Assembly: GCA_031258795.1 (NCBI GenBank)
Contig: JAIRMI010000083.1
Location: 1-8,413 of the forward strand
Origin: Puniceicoccales bacterium
Lineage (GTDB): Bacteria; Verrucomicrobiota; Verrucomicrobiia; Opitutales; JAIRKQ01
Length of the DNA: 8,413 nt
Direction of reading: 5' to 3'
In this document: positions 1-6,247 of the stretch, piece by piece
How the letters are laid out: each line of letters opens with the position of its first letter
How positions within the stretch are numbered: position 1 is the stretch's first letter
The notes under the pieces: model-generated
Told to the model about the DNA's origin: nothing
Databases searched by the model: none
What the model saw: the letters and a program-made list of their open reading frames with translations, nothing else
Translations under genes and position numbers: made by a program

Positions 1-639
1 GGTAGGTCACAGGGAAATGGAAGTAAACCATATGCCCGCAAGGATGGCAGGAAAAATTTTGTAAGAAAAAATGATAGAATACGCGCCACCGAAGTGCGCG
101 TCATAGATTACAACGGCGAGCAACTTGGCGTCATGCAAACTAGCAGCGCCGTAGCCCTAGCTAAAAGCAAGGGTCTCGACTTGATAGAAATTTCCCCCAA
201 TACTCAACCTCCCGTATGCAAAATCCTCGATTTTGGCAAATATAAGTACGATGAGGGGAAAAAAAACAAGCAGAGTACCAAAACTCAGTCGTCGAAAATA
301 AAAGAGGTAAAGCTACGCGTTGCTATTGACCAAAACGATTACGATACAAAGATGCGCCATTCCATAGAATTTTTAGAAAAGGGGTTTAAGTTAAAGATTT
401 CTCTGATGTTTCGCGGTCGGGAGCTTGCTCACAGTGAAATGGGCTTCGATTTGGTAAAACGCTTCGCGAATGATCTCTGTGAACACGGTGTTTTGGATGT
501 TGAACCAAAATTATTCGGAAAAATCATATCTGCCACAATGTCGCCCCTGTCTGCACAGAAAAAGCTAGCCCAGGTTCACAAAAGAGTAGCGCAGCCTACT
601 AAGATTTTGGATGCCAGTGAATTACTAAAATTACAATAA
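1..639 (+). CDS. infC: Translation initiation factor IF-3, 5'-partial
   Basis: IF-3 binds the 30S ribosomal subunit, prevents premature joining of the 50S subunit and proofreads initiator tRNA and start codon. The frame is open from the first base of the window, and 212 residues are visible. The N-domain begins near visible residue 24 with NDRIRATEVRVID and continues through GEQLGVM, DLIEISPN and PPVCKILDFGKY. A lysine-rich linker (EGKKNKQSTKTQ) leads to the C-domain with KIKEVKLR, FLEKGFKLKISLMFRGREL and the closing SATMSPL. A GTG at position 94 would cut into the conserved N-domain strand, so it is not the true start. There is no in-frame ATG, GTG, TTG or ATT/ATC start before the domain, so the start lies upstream of the window. 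At least 23 Gly/Lys/Arg-rich residues precede the N-domain, more than in E. coli IF-3 (about 13). The downstream amidase gene follows after one base, whereas rpmI-rplT is the usual neighbour. Family identity is certain. Confidence 0.96.
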   Translation, partial: GRSQGNGSKPYARKDGRKNFVRKNDRIRATEVRVIDYNGEQLGVMQTSSAVALAKSKGLDLIEISPNTQPPVCKILDFGKYKYDEGKKNKQSTKTQSSKIKEVKLRVAIDQNDYDTKMRHSIEFLEKGFKLKISLMFRGRELAHSEMGFDLVKRFANDLCEHGVLDVEPKLFGKIISATMSPLSAQKKLAQVHKRVAQPTKILDASELLKLQ

Positions 640-640
640 A

Positions 641-1612
641 ATGGTCAAGGTAAATTTTTATAGAAAAGTGTCGTCGTTTTTAGCGCTTGTGTGCGGTTTT
701 GTTTGTTCACTGTGCCATGCCCTGCCAAACGGGGAATACATGCCTCTTGAAATGGTTGCCAAAGAACATCTCCTGAGAATGCCAATCAATAGGCCAGATA
801 GAGTGGTATTGCGCGGAGATAACATTGAATTGTCGTTTAGGTCGGGATCTCTAGCATTTCACGCCAACGGCGTCTTAGTACCGTTTGGATTTTTCACCGA
901 AACGAAGTGTGGAAAATTATGCGTGTCCTATAGCGACTATGTGGCTCATTTACGCCCATTTTTCACTATGCAACATCGAAGCAGTGTAAAAAAGGCAGTC
1001 ATTGTGTTGGATCCTGGACACGGTGGACGGGCGGAAGGTGCGCTGTCGGCCACCGGTTTAAAGGAAAAAACTGTGACCCTTGATATTTGCCAAAGGCTCG
1101 CCCGGATACTTGAAAGGCAGGGACACATTGTCTATTTGACTCGCAATTCGGATACCTATGTTGAGTTGGAAGATCGTACAAAATTTGCGAACCAGAAATC
1201 TCCAGCCCTATTTCTAAGCGTGCATTGCAATGCGGCAAAGTCGAAATCAGCCCGAGGGATCGAAACTTTTGCGCTGACGCCCCATGGTCAGCCTTCGCAG
1301 CACCAAGTAAAATCATTGCAATCTGACTTGAAGCCATGTGTTGGTAATAAATTTGATGCGGAAAATTTAATACTGGCTTATGCCATTCAAGGAGCTGTTT
1401 TAAAAAAAATTGGATGTGTCGATCGTGGGGTTAAGCATGCCTGTTTTCACGTATTTAGAGGTTTGAATTGCCCTGGGGCTTTAGCGGAACTTGAATTTTT
1501 ATCGCACCCGATAGAGGCGAAAAAACTTGCTTCAAGCAACCACCGCCAAGATTTAGCTCAAGGCTTAGCCGACGGAATAACATCGTTTTTAAAGTGCCAC
1601 ATTCCTAGCTGA
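641..1612 (+). CDS. N-acetylmuramoyl-L-alanine amidase (Amidase_3, AmiA/B/C type), exported
   Basis: This is a zinc amidase predicted to cleave the bond between N-acetylmuramic acid and L-alanine in peptidoglycan, usually during daughter-cell separation or wall recycling. It has 323 residues. Residues 1-27 form a signal peptide: Lys/Arg n-region, hydrophobic core FLALVCGFVCSL, and a likely cut after CHA. Residues 28-115 are an N-terminal region I do not recognise. The catalytic domain starts near residue 118 with IVLDPGHGG (zinc ligand His127). Glu142 in LKEKTVTLD and His195 in FLSVHCNA are the other expected ligands, and Glu283 in ALAELEFLSHP matches the catalytic glutamate. The set therefore looks complete. 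The ATG lies one base after the infC stop with no clear Shine-Dalgarno, which suggests translational coupling. A GTG at codon 10 would shorten the signal peptide's charged end, so the ATG is preferred. No LysM or SPOR repeat is visible. Confidence 0.93.
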   Translation: MVKVNFYRKVSSFLALVCGFVCSLCHALPNGEYMPLEMVAKEHLLRMPINRPDRVVLRGDNIELSFRSGSLAFHANGVLVPFGFFTETKCGKLCVSYSDYVAHLRPFFTMQHRSSVKKAVIVLDPGHGGRAEGALSATGLKEKTVTLDICQRLARILERQGHIVYLTRNSDTYVELEDRTKFANQKSPALFLSVHCNAAKSKSARGIETFALTPHGQPSQHQVKSLQSDLKPCVGNKFDAENLILAYAIQGAVLKKIGCVDRGVKHACFHVFRGLNCPGALAELEFLSHPIEAKKLASSNHRQDLAQGLADGITSFLKCHIPS

Positions 1613-1644
1613 CTTCAATTTTAGGATAAGTTAGTAACAAAAAA

Positions 1645-1944
1645 ATGAACGAAAGGCGATCTTTTATTGATTTGTGGAAAATATTTGCAATCTCTTTTGT
1701 TTTTATCCTGCTTTTGCTTCAAATTGCTCACATTTCGCTCATTGCATCTTTTCCAGCATTGCTAAGCAATGCAACCCCGTGCAATCTAAGACTATGCGCA
1801 TTGAGAGCTTTTCAATTAGACTGTCGCATCGGAGGGATGTTAATTCTTCCATTTTTTATCGTTTCAAAATTTTTACCAAAATCCGTAGGTTTTCAACATA
1901 ACTTCTTGCCATTGACATACCCGGCGCCGATGTTCGTCCTCTGA
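1645..1944 (+). CDS. Small hydrophobic ORF, probably truncated by the IS remnant
   Basis: I do not recognise this ORF and it may not be a gene. It starts with ATG 32 bases after the amidase stop. The predicted 99-residue product has a charged N-terminus (MNERRSFIDLWK) followed by one strong hydrophobic segment at about residues 13-36, with a second at about 64-76. A possible AGGA ribosome site lies some 18 bases upstream, which is too far to be convincing. About the last 15 codons are antisense to the IS630 transposase fragment, so the natural 3' end, if there was one, was lost when the element inserted or decayed. An overlapping frame (1674-1901) is also open and Arg-rich in its second half, so a frameshifted relic is possible. 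The best reading is a broken membrane-anchored protein or non-coding sequence. Confidence 0.25.
   Translation: MNERRSFIDLWKIFAISFVFILLLLQIAHISLIASFPALLSNATPCNLRLCALRAFQLDCRIGGMLILPFFIVSKFLPKSVGFQHNFLPLTYPAPMFVL
1756..1772. repeat. 17-bp inverted repeat
   Basis: GCATTGCT-A-AGCAATGC is a perfect 8-bp inverted repeat with a single central base. No run of T follows on either strand, so it is not a good intrinsic terminator. It lies inside the doubtful small ORF and may be an operator-like palindrome or chance. Confidence 0.4.
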
Positions 1945-2441
1945 AATTTCGTCCCGGCTACAAAGCCAATCACCTTCCTTTCCTTTGCTGATCCGGCATT
2001 TCGCCGATGCAGATGGCGATCGATTCCACTTTCATCCACATAAACTATGTTTTCCTTTTTGTACACGGACACTGCCCTCTCATACTCCTCACGTTTCTCC
2101 TCGTCCACTTCTTTATAGGCCCTGGTCTTTTTTTCTGTGATCTTTAATTTTCTGAGTATCTTCCCAATGCAGCTCGTGCTCACTTTAAACTCACTGGCCA
2201 TTTTCCTTTGATAGGCATCCGGATGCTCTTCCACATACCTGGCTAGCTTTTCCGGATCTAACTTCCTGTATTTTCTGTTCAGCGGTACACGCTCTAGATT
2301 CCCCGTTTCCCTCGACTTTTTCTTCTTCCATGCAAATATCGCACGCTCACTCACATCGAACACCTCGCTCCTTTCTTTTACTGTGTGCGTGCTTTCCTAT
2401 TTTAACACCCTCTTTCTCAAATCCGTTGTACAGTATGCCAT
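1893..2441 (-). pseudogene. IS630-family transposase, nonsense-mutated and 3'-truncated
   Basis: The original start is an ATG at 2441-2439 giving MAYCTTDLRKRVLK, a typical IS630 N-terminus. An in-frame TAG at 2399-2397 (codon 15) then interrupts it. The same frame reopens and reads on through a helix-turn-helix (FDVSERAIFAWKKK), the RKLDPEKL and EEHPDAYQRKMASEFKVS region of the second helical domain, and the start of the DDE catalytic core at IVYVDESGID. That gives the first catalytic Asp, residue 136 from the ATG. Reading stops shortly after GYVNGKKL at about 1897, so the second Asp and the catalytic Glu are absent. A GTG at 2363 would give a 156-residue open frame, but it begins inside the helix-turn-helix region and is not a natural start. 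The protein cannot be an active transposase. Family assignment is confident; whether the fragment is still expressed is unknown. Confidence 0.88.
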
Positions 2442-2451
2442 ACATTCTATA

Positions 2452-2478
2452 GGTATAATCTTTATACGCTTTTGTCAA
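2452..2478 (-). promoter_or_regulatory. Possible promoter of the IS transposase
   Basis: On the minus strand a perfect TTGACA (2478-2473) is followed after 15 bases by TATACC (2457-2452), which matches four of six bases of the -10 consensus. It lies just upstream of the transposase ATG at 2441. The short spacing and imperfect -10 make this weak. Confidence 0.25.
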
Positions 2479-2484
2479 GTAGTA

Positions 2485-2503
2485 TGACTATAGTTTGACT
2501 ATA
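2485..2503. repeat. Tandem TGACTATA direct repeat at the probable IS end
   Basis: TGACTATA occurs at 2485-2492 and again at 2496-2503, separated by GTT, giving an 11-bp period. It sits about 45-60 bases upstream of the transposase ATG, where an IS630 terminal repeat would be expected. It may be part of the terminal inverted repeat or a transposase binding site. Confidence 0.45.
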
Positions 2504-2589
2504 ATTCATCCAATTAGCAAAAATTTGCTGCCAAAAAAATTCTCGCAATAGGAGTCTGTCTGGGTTAAATTTCTACTAATAAGCTAGAT

Positions 2590-2610
2590 AAAAACAAGGA
2601 ACGCACCTCG
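2590..2610 (-). terminator. Probable intrinsic terminator of the atp operon
   Basis: Read on the minus strand, CGAGG (2610-2606), loop TGCGTT, CCTTG (2599-2595), then TTTTT (2594-2590). The stem has five pairs including one G-U, and it starts three bases after the atpC stop codon. The position directly after the last gene and the U tract support a terminator; the short stem makes it a modest one. Confidence 0.5.
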
Positions 2611-2613
2611 CCG

Positions 2614-3030
2614 TTAATGCTTGCATATTAGCTTTTTGGCCATTTGGTACCTAACCTTTGCTTCCAATTTTTCCACTTCCATGGGATCCATAGTGCTACG
2701 ATTGTTTCTGGCTTCTTCGAGGGCTTGTTCCGCACGCTTCGTTGCCCGCTCAATTTCATCGATATCGGCTTTGCTCATATTAAGAAGTTCGTCGGTGATG
2801 ATGCTGACAGCATTGCCGCTTACGCGGGCAAATCCCTGGTCTACGGCATAAATATCACGCTTCCCGCCGTTTTTTAAAATCAAGCCACCGGGAGCAATGA
2901 TGGTAACTATGGGGCGATGCTCCGGCAAAACTTCAATTTCTCCGATTTCCGTTGGTATGACAACGGAATCTGCCTCTCCTTCGAAGTCGATCCCATTGGG
3001 GGTAATCACTTTCAACGCAAGCTTTGCCAA
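2614..3030 (-). CDS. atpC: ATP synthase F1 epsilon subunit
   Basis: Epsilon sits on the central stalk with gamma, contacts the Fo c-ring and can inhibit ATP hydrolysis through its C-terminal helices. The 138-residue length is normal for the family (E. coli has 139). The N-terminal beta-sandwich covers about residues 1-84, with LKVITPNGIDFEGEADSV, the signature-like GEIEVLPEHRPIVTIIAPG and YAVDQGFARV. Two C-terminal helices run at about 88-110 and 117-136. The start is a TTG: an upstream TGA closes the frame at 3054-3052 and no other start codon lies between. A strong GGGGAGG eight bases upstream decides it. The gene begins one base after the stop of the exported-protein gene and is the last gene of the atpA-atpG-atpD-X-atpC operon. 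Confidence 0.95.
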   Translation of the reverse strand: MAKLALKVITPNGIDFEGEADSVVIPTEIGEIEVLPEHRPIVTIIAPGGLILKNGGKRDIYAVDQGFARVSGNAVSIITDELLNMSKADIDEIERATKRAEQALEEARNNRSTMDPMEVEKLEAKVRYQMAKKLICKH

Positions 3031-3031
3031 G

Positions 3032-3928
3032 TCATTGACCTCCCCAAAATTTCATTTCTTCAAAAGCACGCTTTGCTATGGTATCTAACAAAACATTAAC
3101 CACAAAATTTACCCCAGAACGCTGGCAATAATGATCCACATCTACCCCATAGCCAACGGTCTCAAGGGAACCTCCACTAGCAAACCAACCTTTTTGCTCA
3201 TATATGTTACGGAAAACAGTGTCTTGGTAAGCAATGAAGGGATTTACAGATATGAGGAGCATGGTCCCTGGCGGATAAGCGTGCTCTTCTAATAGCCTGC
3301 ACATCGTAGCAGTACCGGGCCGCTTTTTGGAAACGGGATCTATTTCCACATCGACAAAATCACACTGCAAAGGAGACCTTCCAAAAAAATTCTTCCACAT
3401 TAGCTTAGCTGCGTTAGCTTCGGTCAGTTCGAGGCCTTCCTCCAGTAGATCCCATTCAAGGGCAACCGAGTCTGTCTGCCAATTCAATGGACGCGCCCCC
3501 GCCAGAAAATAGATTTTCACAGAAGGGCTATTAGCCAAAATGGATTCCAGCTCATTTTTTAGAAAAGAACACTTTCTTTCCATGGGTTCAGTGTCACCGC
3601 CGAGGATAACGATGTAATCGTAGGAATCCCGCCTTGGCAGCACTTCCTCAAACATTCCAAGGGAATTACAGGCGGCTATGAACTCTCCAAAATTGCGCTT
3701 CGCTTTTTCATTAAAGTCTTTATAGCACTCCTCGCCTTTACGTAAAAAACATCGTTGAAAACACCCATTGAACTCCTGCGGAGTAGCGACCTCAATTTCT
3801 AGAGCTTTACATAAAGCAATACAGCCATTGCTCAGCTCTCCATCGGGAGTAAATAATGATTTCGCTGGTACAGATGTACTGGCAAACAATAAGCAACCAA
3901 AAGTAAGGATTTTTTTTGAAATACTCAT
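3032..3928 (-). CDS. Exported protein of unknown function, loosely DUF218/YdcF-like, between atpD and atpC
   Basis: I cannot name this gene. From the ATG at 3928 it encodes 298 residues. Residues 1-22 look like a signal peptide (MSISKK, then LTFGCLLFASTSV, likely cut after VPA), so the product should act outside the cytoplasm. Residues 34-70 carry two copies of NGC-X3-C (Cys36/Cys40 and Cys56/Cys60) plus Cys68, a twin CX3C pattern that could form a disulfide-pinned helical hairpin. From about residue 103, YDYIVILGGD, later VKIYFLAGARPL, then RPGTATMCRLLEEH and GTMLLISVNPFIAYQD recall the strand and helix pattern of DUF218 (YdcF/SanA/ElyC) proteins. This is a memory-based resemblance. An ATG at 3973 in the same frame would overlap atpD and put 15 residues before the signal peptide; the 3928 start is preferred, with weak GAG upstream. 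Spacing is 13 bases after atpD and one base before atpC, so it is cotranscribed. Confidence 0.85.
   Translation of the reverse strand: MSISKKILTFGCLLFASTSVPAKSLFTPDGELSNGCIALCKALEIEVATPQEFNGCFQRCFLRKGEECYKDFNEKAKRNFGEFIAACNSLGMFEEVLPRRDSYDYIVILGGDTEPMERKCSFLKNELESILANSPSVKIYFLAGARPLNWQTDSVALEWDLLEEGLELTEANAAKLMWKNFFGRSPLQCDFVDVEIDPVSKKRPGTATMCRLLEEHAYPPGTMLLISVNPFIAYQDTVFRNIYEQKGWFASGGSLETVGYGVDVDHYCQRSGVNFVVNVLLDTIAKRAFEEMKFWGGQ
3039..3045 (-). promoter_or_regulatory. Shine-Dalgarno of atpC, inside the upstream gene
   Basis: GGGGAGG on the minus strand, eight bases before the atpC TTG. It lies within the last codons (Trp-Gly-Gly-Gln) of the preceding gene, so translation of the two genes is probably linked. 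It is the clearest ribosome binding site in the operon and justifies the TTG start. Confidence 0.8.
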
Positions 3929-3941
3929 AAATCTCAAATGT

Positions 3942-5354
3942 TTATTTTTTATCATCCCCAACAACATCTTCAATCGACCCCTTCATATAAAAATCATTCT
4001 CCGGAATGTTGTCAACATCACCGTCTAAAATCATTTTAAAAGAGCGTATTGTGTCTTCAATTTTGACATATTTACCGGCTATTCCCGTAAATACTTCACC
4101 AACGTGAAAAGGTTGGGACAGAAATTTCTGAACCTTTCGAGCACGGGCAACAACCAACTTGTCCTCATCGGGAAGCTCGTCCAGACCGAGAATGGCGATA
4201 ATGTCCTGCAACTCTTTGTAACGCTGAAGCAGCGCTTGTACCCCACGCGCGACTTTAAAATGGTCCTCTCCAACAAACTCCGGCGAAAGAGCCTTGGAAG
4301 TGGAAGCTAATGGGTCCACAGCGGGATAAATTGCCAATGAAGCAATCTTGCGATCGAGGACGATGGTAGAATCTAGATGGGCGAAAGTGTTCGCCGGTGC
4401 GGGGTCGGTCAAATCATCCGCGGGAATGTAAACGGCCTGAAAAGAGGTAATCGAACCATTCTTCGTTGATGTTATACGCTCTTGGAATTCACCCATTTCC
4501 TGGCTGAGCGTCGGCTGATATCCTACGGCGGATGGGGAACGACCAAGTAAGGCGGACACCTCAGATCCGGCCTGTGAAAACCGGAAAATATTGTCTATAA
4601 ACAGCAAAACATCCAGATGCTTTTCATCGCGAAAATATTCTGCTATGGACAAGCCAGTCAGACCGATCCTCATGCGAGCACCGGGAGGTTCGTTCATTTG
4701 ACCAAATACTAGGGCGACTTTTGAATTTTCCGGCTGCTCCAAATTAATGACCTTTGAATCACACATCTCGTAAAAAAGATCATTGCCTTCGCGAGAACGC
4801 TCTCCCACACCGGCAAAAACGGAATACCCCCCACGGGCCATAGCAATGTTTTGGATAAGCTCCATTATGATGACCGTTTTACCAACTCCCGCACCACCAA
4901 ATGCTCCAGCTTTGCCGCCCTTAACGAAGGGGCAAATCAAATCAATAACCTTTATCCCCGTTTCGAGAATATCGGAGCTAGTATCCTGATCCACAAGCGC
5001 CGGCGCAGGCCGGTGTATTGGGTACTTTTTTTCTGTGACAACGGGCCCCCTGTCATCCACTGGCTCACCGGCAACGTTCAAAATTCTGCCGAGAATTTCC
5101 ATGCCAACCGGCACTTGAATTGTCGAACCCGTATTAACGACGAGCAAGCCACGGAACAAGCCATCCGTCGAAGACATTGCTACCGTACGCACACGCCCTT
5201 CACCAAGCAACTGCTGAACTTCGAGCACCACCTTGTCACCGCTATGTTTATTTTCAACGGTCAGCGCATTGTATATGTCCGGCACATGTTGCGGATCGAA
5301 CTCGACGTCCACCACAGCTCCGATAACCTGCACTATTTTTCCTAAATTTTCCAT
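3942..5354 (-). CDS. atpD: ATP synthase F1 beta subunit (catalytic)
   Basis: Beta carries the catalytic nucleotide sites of F1 and makes ATP as gamma rotates inside the alpha3-beta3 ring. The 470-residue length is normal. The N-terminal barrel (about 1-80) starts GKIVQVIGAVVDVEF. The P-loop is GGAGVGKT at 153-160. The catalytic glutamate is Glu185 in GVGERSREGND, and the Walker B strand LLFIDNIFRF is at 250-259. The family signature PAVDPLASTSKALSP is at 344-358. The C-terminal lever loop, usually DELSEED, reads DELPDED at 392-398, a mild change that keeps the acidic character. All catalytic residues appear intact. The ATG is five bases after the atpG stop, and no good Shine-Dalgarno is visible, so coupling to atpG translation is likely. 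The following gene is the exported protein instead of atpC. Confidence 0.98.
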   Translation of the reverse strand: MENLGKIVQVIGAVVDVEFDPQHVPDIYNALTVENKHSGDKVVLEVQQLLGEGRVRTVAMSSTDGLFRGLLVVNTGSTIQVPVGMEILGRILNVAGEPVDDRGPVVTEKKYPIHRPAPALVDQDTSSDILETGIKVIDLICPFVKGGKAGAFGGAGVGKTVIIMELIQNIAMARGGYSVFAGVGERSREGNDLFYEMCDSKVINLEQPENSKVALVFGQMNEPPGARMRIGLTGLSIAEYFRDEKHLDVLLFIDNIFRFSQAGSEVSALLGRSPSAVGYQPTLSQEMGEFQERITSTKNGSITSFQAVYIPADDLTDPAPANTFAHLDSTIVLDRKIASLAIYPAVDPLASTSKALSPEFVGEDHFKVARGVQALLQRYKELQDIIAILGLDELPDEDKLVVARARKVQKFLSQPFHVGEVFTGIAGKYVKIEDTIRSFKMILDGDVDNIPENDFYMKGSIEDVVGDDKK

Positions 5355-5359
5355 AGTAA

Positions 5360-6244
5360 CTAACCAGTTGCGGCAGCAGCAATTTCTATGATCTCGTTAG
5401 TGATTTTTGTCTGCCTAGCTTTATTGTGCTCCATTGCCAAACTCTTCGACAGTGAATCGGCATTATCCGTAGCATTTTTCATGGCGAACATGCGCGCACT
5501 ATGCTCGGTGGCTTTCGCCTCCAAAACATCGCGGAAGATACTCTGAGACAAGAACATCTGGGACAGCTTGTCGACGATGGCCTGCACATTTGGTTCAAAA
5601 ATCATCTCCTTGGGATCTATAACCACTCCTTCCTCCGAAATTTTCATGCGCCTCTTCAACGAATTTATTTCTTCGGTTAAATTTAGCATGGGCAAAACTC
5701 TGTTTGATACTTGCTCATGGACAAGAGGATTTACTGAGCGGGAATAAACAATCTCAACGGAATCCATTCCTCCCCCAAGGTATGCACCTTTCAAAAACTC
5801 GATTACCGGGCGCAGTTCGCACAATTCAACCCGATCACTCACAGAAAAATCGGCGAGCAAATTGCGGTGCAACTTAGATATAAACTGCGTCGCTTTCTTG
5901 CCTATGGTTACGAATTTTTCGTTGCCCGTTGCATAATCGGTGGCGATTTTTTTCACCAAACCCTGGTTTAGTGAACCGCACAATCCCTTCTCTGTGCCAA
6001 TTACCAAAACTCCCCGATGCTTAATTTCCCGCTTCTCAAAAAATGGATGTTTTATGAGCTTTTCATTGAGTCTCGCCAGACAGGCAACAATTTCAGATAA
6101 AGCGAGGATGTACTGCCGACCACTCACCGCAATGCGCTGTGCTTTTTTCATCTTAGAGGAGGCAACGAGTTGCATTGCGTGGGTAATCTTCGCCGTGTTT
6201 TTTACCGCCTGCATGCGTCTCTTTATCTCGCGAACTCCTTTCAT
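5360..6244 (-). CDS. atpG: ATP synthase F1 gamma subunit
   Basis: Gamma is the rotating shaft that links proton flow through Fo to catalysis in alpha3-beta3. The 294-residue length is normal. The N-terminal coiled-coil helix begins MKGVREIKRRMQAVKNTAKI and continues MQLVASSKMKKAQ. The central Rossmann-like domain includes HRGVLVIGTEKGLCGSLNQG. The C-terminal helix ends ARMFAMKNATDNAD and KARQTKITNEIIEIAAA, the typical gamma signature. The ATG lies three bases after the atpA stop, with AAGG eight bases upstream inside the end of atpA. The order atpA-atpG-atpD is the usual one. Confidence 0.97.
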   Translation of the reverse strand: MKGVREIKRRMQAVKNTAKITHAMQLVASSKMKKAQRIAVSGRQYILALSEIVACLARLNEKLIKHPFFEKREIKHRGVLVIGTEKGLCGSLNQGLVKKIATDYATGNEKFVTIGKKATQFISKLHRNLLADFSVSDRVELCELRPVIEFLKGAYLGGGMDSVEIVYSRSVNPLVHEQVSNRVLPMLNLTEEINSLKRRMKISEEGVVIDPKEMIFEPNVQAIVDKLSQMFLSQSIFRDVLEAKATEHSARMFAMKNATDNADSLSKSLAMEHNKARQTKITNEIIEIAAAATG

Positions 6245-6247
6245 ATT

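Larger units (their letters stand above)
1897..2503 (-). mobile_element. IS630-family insertion sequence remnant
   Basis: A minus-strand IS630-type transposase relic defines the element. The 5' end of the transposase lies at 2441, and its upstream flank carries a repeated TGACTATA motif (2485-2503) that may mark the IS end. The other end stops abruptly near 1897-1900, where the transposase reading breaks off after GYVNGKKL. No matching terminal inverted repeat can be seen near 1897, so about half of the element is missing there. The IS630 family usually inserts at TA, but a target duplication cannot be recognised because one end is lost. The outer limit at 2503 is a guess. Confidence 0.75.

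Noticed and set aside
999..1337. Minus-strand ORF of 112 codons inside the amidase gene
   Set aside because: Antisense to well-conserved amidase motifs and shows no recognisable protein features.
2346..2445. Alternative minus-strand frame starting MYGILYNGFEKEG upstream of the transposase
   Set aside because: Short, different frame from the transposase, and the ATG four bases later gives the true IS630 N-terminus.
4161..4181. Beta-subunit lever loop DELPDED instead of DELSEED as a functional oddity
   Set aside because: The loop is known to vary while staying acidic, so this is normal variation.
4851..5345. Plus-strand ORF of 164 codons opposite atpD
   Set aside because: It is a shadow of the strongly conserved beta-subunit gene; no start signal or domain pattern.
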